From: Burkholderiales bacterium
Lineage (GTDB): Bacteria; Pseudomonadota; Gammaproteobacteria; Burkholderiales; Burkholderiaceae_C
Direction of reading: 5' to 3'
Assembly: GCA_028868305.1 (NCBI GenBank)
Contig: JAGWUS010000035.1
Location: 1 to 40,132 of the forward strand
DNA length: 40,132 nt
Below are positions 8,961 to 19,459 of this stretch, piece after piece. Below the pieces are notes generated by a model. That model was not told the origin of the DNA. It saw only the letters and a program-made list of their open reading frames with translations, and did not search any database. The translations under genes and the position numbers were made by a program. Positions within the stretch are counted from its first letter, which is position 1. The number at the start of each line of letters is the position of its first letter.

Positions 8961-11627
8961 ATGCAACGCCAACCCGCGCAACAACGCGACGAAGTGGTTT
9001 CGAACTCACTCACCTGGGAGCCGTCTGTCGCCTTTGTCAGATACGCTATCCGGGCCATTCTGGTCAGCGTAGCATTTGTTTCTCTGGCCATCCATTTTTT
9101 TGTTCCTGCCATGAAAGACCGCGCCTTGTGGCCGGTTTCCATGGCGGTGGTTGCCACAGTGGGCTGGATACTGCTGCGACTTGGGAAAACGCAGGCAGCC
9201 GTTGCCAGTCTGGCCATCGGGATGTGGGTCTGCGTAGCCGTGATGGTGGTAGTGGGTGGTGGCATCAGCGCCCCAGTCCAGTACATCTTTCCGCTGGTTA
9301 TCTTCATGCTGGGCTGGCTGGTCAGCACCCGCGCGGCGGTTGTCATCGCCGTCCTGACTTCGGTGTTCACTGTGGGCGTGGTAGCGCTCGACGCAATGGA
9401 CGCATTGCCGCAGGCACCGGCTTCACCGCCGGAACTGGAGGCTCTGGTCCAGATCTGTGTCTTCCTGATGGCAGCCGTACTGGTCCATTCACTGGTGCGT
9501 GCCTACCAGAGCCGCCTGCAGGAGTTCAATGCCGTCAACATTGACTACGCCAGGCGCACGGAGGATCTTGAACGCACCAAAGCCGAATTGCATCAGGCGC
9601 AGGCCGTGGCCAACGTCGGCAGCTGGGTGTATGAACTGGCCACCGACACGATGGTCCCCTCCGATGAAACCTGCCGCATTCTGGGACTTCCCGGTAAAAG
9701 CACCCTGTGCAGCAGCGACTACGTTGCGCTCGCGCATCCGGATGACCGTGAACGCTTGCAGGTCATTCTGTGCAACATGCAGCAGCAAGCGGGATTCGAT
9801 TTCGAGCATCGCATCTTGATCGGGGACACGGTGAAATGGGTACGCCAGAAAGCACAATCCGCCCCGACGCCCGACGGATCCCTGACCCACGTCCTTGGCA
9901 TCGTGCAGGACATCAACGTGCGCAAACTGGCCGAATTGAGCCTGCAGCAGTCCGAGAAGAAATTTTCCACCGCATTCCAGTCCAGCCCGGTGGCAGCGTC
10001 CATCGCCACCCTGCAAGACGGCCGGTTTGTCGAGGCCAATGACAAGTACGAGCGTGATTTCGGCTGGAGCCGGACCGAGCTGATTGGTCATACGACGCAA
10101 GACATTGGCCTGTGGCCAAGTCGTGAAATGCGCCGGCAGTGGGTGGATTTTCTCCAGGTGCGCGGCAGCATCGTAGAGTACGAAACGGTATGGATACACA
10201 AGAATGGCAGCCAGCGCGACGTCAGCATTTCCGGGCAGATCATTGAATACGACGGTATGCCCTGCATCCTGGCATATGCCACAGACATCACGGAGCGCAA
10301 AGCCGCAGAAGCACAGATCCAGAAACTGGCATTCTTTGATTCGCTGACCGGTCTGCCCAACCGGCGTCTTCTGTTGAACCGGCTCGAACTCGTCCTGGCG
10401 GCGGCCCAGCGACATCGCCGCCACGGTGGCCTGTTGTTCATTGACCTGGACAACTTCAAGACCCTCAACGACACGCATGGCCATAGCAAGGGCGACATAC
10501 TGCTGCAACAGGTGGCACAGCGGCTCAATGCCTGTGTGCGCGAAGGCGATAGCGTGTCCCGGCTAGGAGGAGACGAGTTTGTCGTGATGCTCGATAACCT
10601 CAGCGAAGATGCCCTGATTGCGGCGAACCAGGCAGAAGTCGTTGCAGAAAAAATCCGTTCCAACCTGGACCAGAGCTACCGGATCGCAGACATCGTCTTT
10701 CACAACACCGCCAGCATCGGCGTTACCCTCTTTGGAGAACAGTCGGAGAGTCTGGAAGAGCCGCTCAAGCGCGCCGACACTGCCATGTACCAGGCCAAAG
10801 GTGCCGGGCGCAACGCCATCCGCTTCTTTGACCCCGAAATGCAGGCAGCGGTATCCGCTATGGTGGAACTGGAGATGGATCTGCGCAATGCGGTCACGCA
10901 GCACCAGTTCCTGCTGCTGTACCAACCCCAGATCAATGCCGCCGGCTGCGTGATCGGGGCAGAGGCACTGGTGCGCTGGCAGCACCCCCGGCGCGGCCTG
11001 GTGGCGCCCATGGAATTCATTCGCCTGGCCGAAGAAACCGACCTCATCCTTCCCATGGGCGCCTGGATTCTGGAAACCGCCTGCAACCAGCTAGCCCAGT
11101 GGGCGCACGATCCCGGCTTTGCTTCATTCAGCGTGTCCGTCAATGTCAGTGCACGCCAGTTCCAGCACATGGACTTTGTGCCCCAGGTGCTGGGCGTTTT
11201 GCAACGTACCGGTGCCAACCCGGAGCGTCTCAAGCTCGAACTCACAGAGAGCATGCTGATCGACAACGTGGACTCCATTTCGGCAAAAATGGCCGCCCTG
11301 AAATCGCACGGCGTTTCATTCTCGCTGGACGACTTTGGCACCGGATATTCTTCCCTGTCCTACCTGAAACAACTGCCGCTGGACCAACTGAAAATTGACC
11401 GCAGCTTTGTGCGCGATGTACTGTCCGACCCGAATGACGCCGCCATTGCCCGGATGGTGATTGTGCTGGCCGAAACACTGGGGCTCGCCGTCATTGCCGA
11501 AGGTGTGGAAAGCGCAGAGCAGCAGGCACTGCTACTGGGTCAGGGCTGCCAGAATTTTCAGGGCTACTTCATCAGCCTCCCAGTCCCCGCTGCACAGTTC
11601 GAGGAATTTGTCCGGTCCCGCCCCTAA
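8961..11627 (+). CDS. Membrane-bound PAS-GGDEF-EAL cyclic-di-GMP turnover protein
   Basis: 888-residue inner-membrane signalling protein. Residues about 25-180 form roughly five or six membrane helices (a MASE-like sensor), followed by a short coiled segment, two PAS domains (about 210-325 and 330-445), a GGDEF domain with intact GGDEF at 536-540 preceded by an RxxD-type inhibitory site (REGD), and an EAL domain with E668-A-L in GAEALVRW. The later EAL signatures LTESMLIDN and SLDDFGTGYSSLSYLK are also present. Both catalytic halves look intact, so it could make and break c-di-GMP; which activity dominates cannot be told. AGGAG precedes the ATG. Its stop codon overlaps that of the convergent MFS gene by four bases. 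Confidence 0.93.
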   Translation: MQRQPAQQRDEVVSNSLTWEPSVAFVRYAIRAILVSVAFVSLAIHFFVPAMKDRALWPVSMAVVATVGWILLRLGKTQAAVASLAIGMWVCVAVMVVVGGGISAPVQYIFPLVIFMLGWLVSTRAAVVIAVLTSVFTVGVVALDAMDALPQAPASPPELEALVQICVFLMAAVLVHSLVRAYQSRLQEFNAVNIDYARRTEDLERTKAELHQAQAVANVGSWVYELATDTMVPSDETCRILGLPGKSTLCSSDYVALAHPDDRERLQVILCNMQQQAGFDFEHRILIGDTVKWVRQKAQSAPTPDGSLTHVLGIVQDINVRKLAELSLQQSEKKFSTAFQSSPVAASIATLQDGRFVEANDKYERDFGWSRTELIGHTTQDIGLWPSREMRRQWVDFLQVRGSIVEYETVWIHKNGSQRDVSISGQIIEYDGMPCILAYATDITERKAAEAQIQKLAFFDSLTGLPNRRLLLNRLELVLAAAQRHRRHGGLLFIDLDNFKTLNDTHGHSKGDILLQQVAQRLNACVREGDSVSRLGGDEFVVMLDNLSEDALIAANQAEVVAEKIRSNLDQSYRIADIVFHNTASIGVTLFGEQSESLEEPLKRADTAMYQAKGAGRNAIRFFDPEMQAAVSAMVELEMDLRNAVTQHQFLLLYQPQINAAGCVIGAEALVRWQHPRRGLVAPMEFIRLAEETDLILPMGAWILETACNQLAQWAHDPGFASFSVSVNVSARQFQHMDFVPQVLGVLQRTGANPERLKLELTESMLIDNVDSISAKMAALKSHGVSFSLDDFGTGYSSLSYLKQLPLDQLKIDRSFVRDVLSDPNDAAIARMVIVLAETLGLAVIAEGVESAEQQALLLGQGCQNFQGYFISLPVPAAQFEEFVRSRP

Positions 11628-12829
11628 AGCGCTTTTTGCCGCAAAGCCAGCAGGGCCCCCAGCCAAAGCGCAATGGCCGAAAAAACCAGCCCACGCGCCA
11701 GACCACCGGGCCCGTCGGCAATCCATCCGACCACGGTCGGGCCCACGATCTGCCCGGCCGCAAACACGGTGGTGAACGCACTGATACCCGCCGCCCAAGC
11801 GCTGGGGGGCAGGTTATGGCGCACCAAGGCTGTAGTGGAGGCCACCACCGACAGGAACACCGCGCCAAACAGCAGGCCCGAGGCCAGCACCACCGGCCAC
11901 GACTGCGTGAGCGCGGGCAGCACCGTGGCCAGGCCCAGCAGCGCATTGAGCAGGGCCATGGCCCGTCCACCCTTGTGCCGGTCCAGCAGTCGCGCCCAGA
12001 TGCGGCTCGATGCCATCACCGCCGCCCCCAGCAAGGCGTAAAAAACCGTGACCGCCGGTGCACTGCTGCCCTGCGCGCGCAAGAGCGCCACCACAAAGGT
12101 CATGTAGCCGATATAGCCCACGCCAAACAGCGTGTAGCCCGCCAGACCGTAACGAAACTGCCGCCAGCGAAACACCTGCCCCGGCGCCTGCGCAGCCGAC
12201 GCGGCCTGCTCCCAGCGCGCCATCACCCGGGCCGGCCACAGCAACAGTGCACTGGCCAGCACACACAGCAGCGCCAGTGCCCACCAGGCCCAGCGCCAGC
12301 CGTGTGCCTGCGCCTGGGTGGCGTCCAGTACCCAGGGCACCAGCGCCGCAGACAGCACAATGCCTACGCCGGTGCCACCGTAATACAGGCCGAGCAACAA
12401 GCCCCCGCGCTGGGGATCACGCGCACCCAGGCGCGCCGCCAGCAGCCCCCCGGCAATGAACACCAGCGCACTGGCTACCCCGGCCAGCAAGCGCTGCACC
12501 AACAGCGGCATGGCATCCACAAAAAAACCGCTGAGCCCCATGAAGGCACTGGCCAGCAAGGCACCCGTCCACAGCAGGGTCGAGGGCCCGAGGCGACGCA
12601 TCAGCCAGGGCGTGATCAGCGCACCAACAAAATAGCCCAGCGCATTGGCGGTGTTCATGCCACCGGCCAGGGTGTAGGTCCAGCCCAGATCGCTGCGCAT
12701 GGCCGGCAGTAGCAAGCCATAGGCAAAGCGGGTGATGCCCAGCGACACCGCCGCCCCCATGGACAGCGCAACCGCCAGCCACAAGAGTTGTCGCACAGGT
12801 GTCTGTAATGGGGGGGTGGAATGTGTCAT
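11624..12829 (-). CDS. YbfB/YjiJ-family MFS transporter
   Basis: Major facilitator superfamily inner-membrane transporter of 401 residues with about 12 hydrophobic helices. The segment SLGITRFAYGLLLPAMRSDL, followed by GMNTANALGYFVGAL, is characteristic of the YbfB/YjiJ subfamily (formerly DUF1228). The substrate is unknown. I use the ATG at 12827-12829 (MTHSTPPL); an in-frame ATG at 12857-12859 would share CATG with the start codon of the divergent gene. It is divergent from the Old Yellow Enzyme gene with only 28 bases between the starts, so the two genes share a very compact promoter region. Confidence 0.88.
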   Translation of the reverse strand: MTHSTPPLQTPVRQLLWLAVALSMGAAVSLGITRFAYGLLLPAMRSDLGWTYTLAGGMNTANALGYFVGALITPWLMRRLGPSTLLWTGALLASAFMGLSGFFVDAMPLLVQRLLAGVASALVFIAGGLLAARLGARDPQRGGLLLGLYYGGTGVGIVLSAALVPWVLDATQAQAHGWRWAWWALALLCVLASALLLWPARVMARWEQAASAAQAPGQVFRWRQFRYGLAGYTLFGVGYIGYMTFVVALLRAQGSSAPAVTVFYALLGAAVMASSRIWARLLDRHKGGRAMALLNALLGLATVLPALTQSWPVVLASGLLFGAVFLSVVASTTALVRHNLPPSAWAAGISAFTTVFAAGQIVGPTVVGWIADGPGGLARGLVFSAIALWLGALLALRQKAL

Positions 12830-12857
12830 CTGCACCGCATTTTGATTCAATAGCGAC

Positions 12858-13973
12858 ATGACCACTTTATTCGACCCCCTCCAGCTCGGCCCGCTCACCC
12901 TGGCCAACCGCGTTGTCATGGCACCGCTGACCCGCAACCGGGCACCGGGCGCCATCCCGACGGCGCTGATGGCCACCTACTACCGCCAGCGCGCCAACCC
13001 GCAAGACGGCGCCGGCCTGATCATCTCCGAGGCCACCGCTATCAGCCACCAAGCCCAGGGTTACGCCGACGTGCCCGGCATCTGGTCCGACGAACAGGTC
13101 CAGGCCTGGAAGCCGGTGACCGCTGCGGTGCACGCCGCCGGCGGAAAGATATTCATGCAGCTGTGGCATGTGGGGCGGGTCTCGCATGTGGACCTGCAGC
13201 CCGGTGGCCAGGCCCCGGTCGCCCCGTCAGCGATCACCGCCAAAACCAAGACCGTACTGATCCAGGATGGCGTTGCCAGGTTTGTCGATACCTCGGCTCC
13301 GCGCGCGCTAGCGCTCTCCGAGCTGCCCGGCATCGTGCAGGACTACCGGCGCGCCGCCCGCAATGCAATGGCCGCCGGCTTTGACGGTGTGGAAGTGCAC
13401 GGCGCCAATGGCTATCTGCTCGACCAGTTCCTGCGCTCTGGCTCCAACCAGCGCACTGATGCGTATGGCGGCCCCATTGAAAACCGGGCCCAGCTGCTGG
13501 TGGAAGTGATGCTGGCGGTGTGCGACGAAATCGGTGCCGCCAAGGTCGGGTTGCGCCTGTCCCCGGTGACACCGGCCAACGATGCGTCGGACCCCCATCC
13601 ACAACCCCTGTTTGAGCATGTGGTGCGCCAGCTCGCGCCTTTGAAGATGGCCTATCTGCACATCATTGAAGGCTCCACCGGGGCCGCACGCGACTATGTG
13701 CAGGGCGACGCGCCATTTGACTACGCCGCACTGAAAGAAGCCTACCGCGCGGCCGGTGGCAGCGCAGCCTGGATGGTGAACAACGCCTACGACCGTGCGC
13801 TGGCAGATCAGGCGCTGGCCACCGGGGCAGACCTGGTGGCGTTTGGCCGCCCCTTCATCGCCAACCCCGACCTCACCCGCCGTCTGCGCGAGGGCGCGGC
13901 ACTCACTGCAGGCAACCGGATGACCTACTACGGCGGTGGTGCTGAAGGCTACACCGACTACAAAACGCTATAA
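12858..13973 (+). CDS. nemA: Old Yellow Enzyme family alkene reductase (NemA-like)
   Basis: FMN-dependent NAD(P)H:flavin oxidoreductase of 371 residues that reduces activated C=C bonds, N-ethylmaleimide, nitrate esters or nitroaromatics. It begins LFDPLQLGPLTLANRVVMAP and has QLWHVGRVSH. Ligand-binding residues H181 and N184 and the proton donor Y186 are visible in HGANGYLLDQFL, at the same numbering as in the well-studied NemA/PETN-reductase group. The C-terminal VAFGRPFIANPDL phosphate-binding segment is intact. It is divergent from an MFS transporter. Its stop codon lies inside an interspersed repeat. The gene symbol is by family resemblance. Confidence 0.92.
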   Translation: MTTLFDPLQLGPLTLANRVVMAPLTRNRAPGAIPTALMATYYRQRANPQDGAGLIISEATAISHQAQGYADVPGIWSDEQVQAWKPVTAAVHAAGGKIFMQLWHVGRVSHVDLQPGGQAPVAPSAITAKTKTVLIQDGVARFVDTSAPRALALSELPGIVQDYRRAARNAMAAGFDGVEVHGANGYLLDQFLRSGSNQRTDAYGGPIENRAQLLVEVMLAVCDEIGAAKVGLRLSPVTPANDASDPHPQPLFEHVVRQLAPLKMAYLHIIEGSTGAARDYVQGDAPFDYAALKEAYRAAGGSAAWMVNNAYDRALADQALATGADLVAFGRPFIANPDLTRRLREGAALTAGNRMTYYGGGAEGYTDYKTL

Positions 13974-14016
13974 ATTTAATAGCTGCTCGCACATATCTGG
14001 CGGGGGCTAGAGGCCA
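13967..14016 (+). repeat. Interspersed repeat, copy B
   Basis: GCTATAAATTTAATAGC core, then TGCTCGCACATATCTGGC, then GGGGGCTAGAGGCCA. It is the least degenerate copy in the window. The TAA inside the core is the stop codon of the Old Yellow Enzyme gene (13971-13973), so the insertion supplies the end of that gene. It fills the gap before the convergent hemerythrin gene. Confidence 0.85.
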
Positions 14017-14028
14017 TTTTCTTTATTT

Positions 14029-14613
14029 TCAGGCATCCCCCAGGCCAATCGGGGCGGGTGCGCTCATCACGATGCGGGTGAACAGCCGGTCATAGGCCGG
14101 GTCACGCGGGTACTTGCCTGTGAGCGGATCGCAATTGGTGGCAAAAGCGGCGTCCAGCTCTTTCCAGTCGTCTTCCGACAGCACCTTCTGGGCTACAGGA
14201 ATGATGGCGGTTTCTTCCAGGCTCATGTGGGCCATGTAGGCCTCGATGTAACGCTTAACGGCACTCTCGAACACCTCGCGGCGCGAATCGCCAATCAGCT
14301 CCCACGCCAGCAACAGGTGCTGCAGTTCGCGCACACCGGCCTCGCTCTTGCTGTGGTCTTTTTCGAGCTGCTCAATGGCCGCCAGCGTTTCGGGCGCCAC
14401 GCGTGCGACCTTGGGGAACAACAGCTGTGACTCCTTGGTGTGGTGCAGGCGCTCGGGAAATTCGTCGATATAGAACAGCATGGCGCGCAGCACATCGAAA
14501 TAGCGCTCGGGCTCGTGGTCTGGCCCACGCTCCACCATCATGGTCAGGGAACGCAGCATCGCTGCCAGTGCGGAATGTTCTTCCTGAATGATTCGCAGGC
14601 TCTGTTTCAGCAT
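14029..14613 (-). CDS. Hemerythrin HHE-domain protein
   Basis: Cytoplasmic di-iron protein of 194 residues with a hemerythrin-like four-helix bundle. Iron-ligand motifs seen: EEHSAL near residue 11-16, HHTKESQLLFP in the middle, and AHMSLEETAIIPVA (H-x-x-x-E) in the C-terminal half. Such proteins bind oxygen or nitric oxide, or repair iron centres under nitrosative stress; which role applies is not decidable here. AAGGAG lies at a good distance before the ATG at 14611-14613. An FNR-type box lies 54 bases upstream, suggesting induction by low oxygen or NO (inference). Confidence 0.9.
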   Translation of the reverse strand: MLKQSLRIIQEEHSALAAMLRSLTMMVERGPDHEPERYFDVLRAMLFYIDEFPERLHHTKESQLLFPKVARVAPETLAAIEQLEKDHSKSEAGVRELQHLLLAWELIGDSRREVFESAVKRYIEAYMAHMSLEETAIIPVAQKVLSEDDWKELDAAFATNCDPLTGKYPRDPAYDRLFTRIVMSAPAPIGLGDA

Positions 14614-14666
14614 TTCGTGTCTCCTTTGTGCAAGCGCAAGGTTCTCACAAGCCAGCCGTTGAAACT

Positions 14667-14680
14667 TTGATTCAGGTCAA
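14667..14680 (-). promoter_or_regulatory. FNR/DNR-type box upstream of hemerythrin
   Basis: On the minus strand the site reads TTGAC-CTGA-ATCAA, one mismatch from TTGAT-N4-ATCAA. It is centred about 60 bases before the hemerythrin start codon. A matching -10 element at the ideal distance is weak. Binding by an FNR, DNR or NNR protein is a prediction. Confidence 0.5.
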
Positions 14681-16294
14681 CTAGCGGCCAGCCAAGGCCA
14701 GACGCATCGGCCTGGCCAACTGCGCCTCGCCGTGGCGCAGTTGGAACCGCCGCACGAGCTGCGCCAGCCGGTCGGCCTGTTCACGCAAGGACTCTGCAGC
14801 CGCCGCAGACTGCTCCACCAGCGCAGCGTTCTGCTGGGTCATCTGGTCGATCTCGGTCACGGTCGCGTTGACCCCTTCAATGCCATGGGACTGCTCTGCG
14901 GAGGCCGACGAAATCTCGCCAATGATGCCGCCCACGCGCTGCGCGCCGCCCACCATTTCCTGCATCGCGGCTCCGGCCTCCTCGGCCAGCCGCACACCAC
15001 CATCCACCGCGCTCACGCTGGCCTGGATCAGGGCCTTGACATCATTGGCTGCCTGGGCCGAGCGCTGGGCCAGCGAACGCACCTCGCTGGCCACCACCGC
15101 AAAGCCGCGGCCCTGCTCACCCGCGCGCGCCGCTTCGACCGCAGCGTTGAGCGCCAGAATGTTGGTCTGGAAGGCAATCGAATTGATCAGCCCGATAATG
15201 TCGCCAATCTTGTGGCTGGCACCGGATATCTCGTGCATGCTGGTCACCACGTGGGCTACCGCCGCACCGCCCCGCGTGGCCTGGCCAGATGCCGCGCTGG
15301 CCAACTGGTTGGCCGTCTGTGCGGACGAGGCCGTCTGCTGCACCGTAGCCAGCAACTCGGAAATGGACGACACCATGCTCTGCACATTGCCTGCCGCCCG
15401 CTCGGTACGGGTGGACAAGTCCTGGTTGCCAGAGGCAATTTCCTGGCTGGCATTGGCAATGTTCTCGCTGGCATCACGCATATGTCCAACGGTGGTTGCC
15501 AGGCTGTTGCGCATGCTGTCCAACGCGCGCAGCAGGTCAGAGACCTCGTCTTTGCCTTCCACCCGGATATCCATAGACAGGTCGTCCGTTGCAATCGCCT
15601 GGGCAATACCACGCGCCTGCTCCAGCGGCTTACAAATGGACTGCATGTTCAACCAGGTAAGCGGTGCTACCACCACAATGGTCAGCAGTACTGCCAGCAC
15701 GAACAGCCACTTGGCTGTTGTGGCGGTACTGTCCTGTTCCTGCACTGCAACCGTCGCTTCTTTCTGCACCAGGTCTTCCAGCGCCAGCAATTGCTGCTCC
15801 AGCACGGTGAACTCTTGGTGGGCCTTGACTACCAGCGCATTGGCCGCAGCCGCACTGGTCACCGCACCTCCGGAAAGTTCCGTCACGGCGGGCGCCAGCG
15901 CCTGGGCGTAGGCATCCACGCGCTGCTGTATGGCCCTTGCGGTATCCGCCACCCTGGCATCCCGCGTGGCAGCAAGTGCCTGGATGCGGGCCTGTGCATC
16001 CTTCAAGTGGGCCTGCCACTGGGTCTGGGCCTGACGCACTGCATCCGGCGCCGCGTGCTGGATCACCATTTCACGCTCCGCCAGCCGCAACTGGCCCAGT
16101 GCGATTTGCAGCCGCACCACTTGGCTTTCGTCGGCAAACGCATGGGCCATGAAGTCCTGGCTCAGCGCCTGCATGCGGTACATGCCGCCCATGCCGACGC
16201 CCCCCAGCATCAGTAGCAGGCCCAGCACCACCCCGATGGCACTGACCATGCGGAAGCGGATCGAGAAGGTCCGCATCAAGGTAAAGATGGACAT
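14681..16294 (-). CDS. Methyl-accepting chemotaxis protein
   Basis: 537-residue inner-membrane chemoreceptor. TM1 is at about residues 10-35 ([20 protein letters not shown]), followed by a mainly helical periplasmic domain of the four-helix-bundle type (about 36-190), TM2 ([20 protein letters not shown]), HAMP, and the cytoplasmic signalling domain with the hairpin-tip signature [20 protein letters not shown]. There is no C-terminal NWETF-type pentapeptide for CheR binding. The ATG at 16292-16294 has GGAG eight bases upstream; the frame extends further to 16318 without support. The ligand is unknown. No other chemotaxis genes are in the window. Confidence 0.92.
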   Translation of the reverse strand: MSIFTLMRTFSIRFRMVSAIGVVLGLLLMLGGVGMGGMYRMQALSQDFMAHAFADESQVVRLQIALGQLRLAEREMVIQHAAPDAVRQAQTQWQAHLKDAQARIQALAATRDARVADTARAIQQRVDAYAQALAPAVTELSGGAVTSAAAANALVVKAHQEFTVLEQQLLALEDLVQKEATVAVQEQDSTATTAKWLFVLAVLLTIVVVAPLTWLNMQSICKPLEQARGIAQAIATDDLSMDIRVEGKDEVSDLLRALDSMRNSLATTVGHMRDASENIANASQEIASGNQDLSTRTERAAGNVQSMVSSISELLATVQQTASSAQTANQLASAASGQATRGGAAVAHVVTSMHEISGASHKIGDIIGLINSIAFQTNILALNAAVEAARAGEQGRGFAVVASEVRSLAQRSAQAANDVKALIQASVSAVDGGVRLAEEAGAAMQEMVGGAQRVGGIIGEISSASAEQSHGIEGVNATVTEIDQMTQQNAALVEQSAAAAESLREQADRLAQLVRRFQLRHGEAQLARPMRLALAGR

Positions 16295-16328
16295 GACAGT
16301 AGCTCCGTAAGAATGCAATCGAATAGGC

Positions 16329-18542
16329 TCAAGGCTTCCAGCGCTTGAGCAACAAGGCGTTGGTCATCACGCTGACCGAACTCATGGCCATCGCGGCGCC
16401 CGCCAGCACCGGGTTCAGGTAACCCAACGCGGCCAGCGGTATCCCTGCGGCATTGTAGGCAAAGGCCCAGAACAGGTTCTGCCGGATCTTGGCCACCGTG
16501 CGGTCGGAAATTTGCAGTGCCGCGGCGACCAGCGTGGGGTCGCCGCGCATCAGCGTGATGCCGGCGGCATGCATGGCCACATCGGTCCCGCCCCCACCCG
16601 GATTGGCCATGGCCATGCCCACATCGGCAGCGGTCAATGCAGGCGCATCGTTCACCCCATCGCCCACCATGGCTACAACATGGCCCCCACGCTTGAGTTC
16701 CCCCACTTTCGCTGCCTTGTCTCCGGGTAGCACCTCCGCCATCACCTCACCCGCAGCGGGGTCCAGCCCCAGGCGGCGCGCCATGGCTTCGGCGGCGCCC
16801 CGGTTGTCACCGGAAATCATCACCGTCCTGATACCGCGCGCGCGCAGGGTCGCAATAGCTTCTTTGGCACCGGTTTTGGGCTCGTCACCAAACGCCAGCA
16901 GGGCCAGCAGGGTCAGGCCTTGGGTGGTGCGTTCCACCAGCGCAGACACCGTAGCGCCCTGCGCCTGCAGGGCTTCAGCCTGGGATGCCAGGGCGCCCAG
17001 TTTCACGCCCAGCGCATCCATCCAGCGCAGGCTGCCCAGCAGAAAGCTGTGCACGCCGACCTCACCCTCGCTGCCGCAGCCGGGTACGGCACGCACATTG
17101 TCGGGCGCCTCAAACGCCACCTTGCGCTCTTTTGCCGCATCCAGCACCGCATGGGCCAGCGGGTGTTCGCTGCCGCTTTGCAGGCTGGCCACCAGAGCCA
17201 GCACTTTGTCCTCATCCAGTCCGGGGATCACCACCAGACCGGTCAGGCGCGGGCGCCCGACCGTGAGCGTGCCGGTCTTGTCAAAGGCCACCACATCCAC
17301 CTTGTGCGCCAGTTCCAGGGCTTGCGCGTCCTTGATCAGAATGCCGAATTTCGCTGCCACCCCGGTACCCGCCATGATGGCTGCAGGCGTGGCTAGACCG
17401 AGCGCGCAGGGGCAGGCAATCACCAGCACCGCCACACAGTGGATCAGCGAGACCTCAAAGCTGTGCCCGGTGAACCACCAGGCCAGCAGAGTCACCAGCG
17501 CAATCACCAGCACCACCGGCACAAACACCGCACTCACCTGGTCCACCAGCCGCTGGATGGGCGCCTTGGCCGCCTGGGCGTCTTCCACCAGCCGGATGAT
17601 GTGCGAGAGCACGGTTTCGCTGCCCACGGCACGCACCTGCATCACCACGCGACCGTCTCCGTTGATCGAGCCACCGGTGAGCAAGGCACCAGCGTCCTTG
17701 GGCACCGGCAGCGATTCGCCAGTCAGCATGGACTCGTCCACCTGCGTCCGACCCTCCTGCACCACACCGTCCACCGCAAAGCGCTCACCGGGCTTGACCA
17801 CCACCCGGTCCCCCACCAGCAGTTCACCCACTGGCACATCCACCTCGCCATCCACCCCCAGCAGATGTGCCACATCCGGCCGCAGGGCGTGCAGGGCACG
17901 GATGGCCGAGGTGGTCTGCCGCTTGGCACGCGCCTCCAGCCACTTGCCCAGCAGCACCAGGGTCACCACCACGGCGGAACCCTCAAAGTAAAGATGCACC
18001 ATGGCACCGTCTGCGGTCAGCCACAACCACATGGACAGCGCCCAACCCGCCGTGGTGCCTATGGCCACCAGCAAATCCATATTGCCGCTCAGCGCCTTGA
18101 GTGCATGCCAGCCCGCCTTGTAGAAGCGTGCCCCCAGAATGAACTGCACCGGCGTCGCCAGCAGGAACTGCCAGAACGCGGGCAGCATCCAGTGTTTGCC
18201 CAGCAGATCGCCCACCATGGGCAGTACGAGCGGCGCTGACAGGGCCAGACCCACGGCCACCGGCGCAAACCCGGCCCAGGGCGATGCCTCTTCTGCCATT
18301 ACCGCGGCATCGGCCGCGCGCGGCTCGTAGCCCGCATCGCGCACCGCACGGCGCAGGCGTGCCTCCATCTGCTCACCCGGGGTGTAGACAATGCGGGCCG
18401 ATTCGGTCGCGAGGTTGACCGTGGCTTCACTGACCCCGGGTACTTTTTTCAACGCCCGCTCTACGCGGGAAACACACGAAGCGCAGGTCATGCCGCCAAT
18501 ACCCATGTCCAGGGAAGGCTCGGTTACGGTGGGAGTGTTCAT
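16329..18542 (-). CDS. copA: Copper-translocating P-type ATPase CopA
   Basis: 737-residue P1B-type ATPase exporting Cu(I) across the inner membrane. Domains in order: one heavy-metal-associated domain with GMTCASC (17-23), membrane helices, the actuator loop, the ion-site [11 protein letters not shown] near residue 375, the phosphorylated aspartate in DKTGTLT near 419, [11 protein letters not shown] in the nucleotide-binding domain, and [10 protein letters not shown] near 629. The last membrane segments contain [12 protein letters not shown] and [13 protein letters not shown], the Cu(I)-type pattern. The start is the ATG at 18540-18542; the frame is open far upstream, but that part overlaps the divergent copZ-like gene. 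CcoI, the cytochrome oxidase assembly pump, is a close alternative; no cco genes are seen nearby. Confidence 0.92.
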   Translation of the reverse strand: MNTPTVTEPSLDMGIGGMTCASCVSRVERALKKVPGVSEATVNLATESARIVYTPGEQMEARLRRAVRDAGYEPRAADAAVMAEEASPWAGFAPVAVGLALSAPLVLPMVGDLLGKHWMLPAFWQFLLATPVQFILGARFYKAGWHALKALSGNMDLLVAIGTTAGWALSMWLWLTADGAMVHLYFEGSAVVVTLVLLGKWLEARAKRQTTSAIRALHALRPDVAHLLGVDGEVDVPVGELLVGDRVVVKPGERFAVDGVVQEGRTQVDESMLTGESLPVPKDAGALLTGGSINGDGRVVMQVRAVGSETVLSHIIRLVEDAQAAKAPIQRLVDQVSAVFVPVVLVIALVTLLAWWFTGHSFEVSLIHCVAVLVIACPCALGLATPAAIMAGTGVAAKFGILIKDAQALELAHKVDVVAFDKTGTLTVGRPRLTGLVVIPGLDEDKVLALVASLQSGSEHPLAHAVLDAAKERKVAFEAPDNVRAVPGCGSEGEVGVHSFLLGSLRWMDALGVKLGALASQAEALQAQGATVSALVERTTQGLTLLALLAFGDEPKTGAKEAIATLRARGIRTVMISGDNRGAAEAMARRLGLDPAAGEVMAEVLPGDKAAKVGELKRGGHVVAMVGDGVNDAPALTAADVGMAMANPGGGGTDVAMHAAGITLMRGDPTLVAAALQISDRTVAKIRQNLFWAFAYNAAGIPLAALGYLNPVLAGAAMAMSSVSVMTNALLLKRWKP

Positions 18543-18590
18543 AATGCGAAGCCTAACGCTTTTGGCAATCACCCAAACCGAGGAATAGCA

Positions 18591-18788
18591 ATGAACCAGA
18601 CCTTTACCGTTACCGGCATGACCTGTGGCCACTGCGAAATGGCGGTCAAACGCGCCATCAAGGCCATTGATCCGCAGGCCGAAGTCACCGCCGATCGCAC
18701 CCAAGACCGGGTCGAAGTCCAATCCGACCTGCCGCGCGAGTCGCTGGCCAAGGTTATTGCCGAAGAAGGCTACACCGTCGCTGCCTGA
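18591..18788 (+). CDS. copZ: Heavy-metal-associated copper chaperone, CopZ-like
   Basis: 65-residue cytoplasmic HMA-domain protein with the GMTCGHC metal-binding motif (residues 9-15) and the ferredoxin-like beta-alpha-beta-beta-alpha-beta pattern. Its likely role is to deliver Cu(I) to the adjacent CopA. AGGAAT before the ATG serves as the ribosome binding site. It is divergent from copA with a 48-base gap in which I see no clear CueR operator, and is followed after 20 bases by a Crp-type regulator gene. The symbol is by family. Confidence 0.88.
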   Translation: MNQTFTVTGMTCGHCEMAVKRAIKAIDPQAEVTADRTQDRVEVQSDLPRESLAKVIAEEGYTVAA

Positions 18789-18808
18789 AAGGCAACGACA
18801 CGGCGCCC

Positions 18809-19459
18809 ATGACCCAAGCCACAGACCTGTACCCGGCGCTGGCACAGGTCCAGCCCTCCCTAGCAGAGCTCGGGAGTTCCATCGGCCCGATGGAGGTTCC
18901 GGCGGGCACCGTCCTGTTCAACGAGAACGCCCCCTGCCACGGCTTTCCACTGGTGCTTGAAGGCGAGGTCAAGGTTTCTCGCCACTCCGGTGACGGACGC
19001 TCTCTGGAACTGTACCGTGTGGTGCCGGGAGAGTTGTGTCTGGTTTCCAGCGCCTGCCTGTTTCGCAACACGCCGCTGTCCGCCCAAGGTGTTACCACCC
19101 GGCCCACACAGCTGCTGCTGATCCCGCCCCCCACCTTTACCCAATGGCTTGCCACCCCAGGTTTTCGGGACGAAGTGCTGGGCCTGTTCGCCGACCGCAT
19201 GGCCGACCTGACCGGCCTGATCGATGCCGTGGCCTTTCACAAACTGGACCAGCGCCTGGCGGCCGCGCTGCTGGGTCGGGGTCAGAATCTGGCGCTGACT
19301 CACCAGGCCCTGGCCGACGAACTGGGCACCGTGCGTGAAATCATTACCCGCCTGTTGCGCCGGTTTGAGCGGGAGGGTTGGGTCGAACTGTCACGCGAAC
19401 GCATTCACATCTGCGACAGCAGCGCCTTGCGTGAACTGGCGTCAGCATTGTCTGTGTGA
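18809..19459 (+). CDS. Crp/Fnr-family regulator with CRP-like recognition helix
   Basis: 216-residue regulator with an N-terminal effector barrel (residues about 20-120) and a C-terminal winged helix ([20 protein letters not shown]). The recognition helix VREIITR places R, E and R at the positions of R180, E181 and R185 of E. coli CRP, which read TGTGA half-sites. The FNR-type N-terminal cysteine cluster is absent, although [12 protein letters not shown] holds two cysteines that might sense redox state. It probably belongs to the copZ transcript (20-base gap). A perfect TGTGA-N6-TCACA site overlaps its stop codon and precedes the DUF2892 gene, a likely direct target. Confidence 0.88.
   Translation: MTQATDLYPALAQVQPSLAELGSSIGPMEVPAGTVLFNENAPCHGFPLVLEGEVKVSRHSGDGRSLELYRVVPGELCLVSSACLFRNTPLSAQGVTTRPTQLLLIPPPTFTQWLATPGFRDEVLGLFADRMADLTGLIDAVAFHKLDQRLAAALLGRGQNLALTHQALADELGTVREIITRLLRRFEREGWVELSRERIHICDSSALRELASALSV

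Noticed and set aside
14732..16216. Plus-strand open frame of 494 codons opposite the chemoreceptor gene
   Set aside because: The minus-strand frame has complete MCP architecture; the opposite frame is a compositional shadow rich in His, Gly and Arg.
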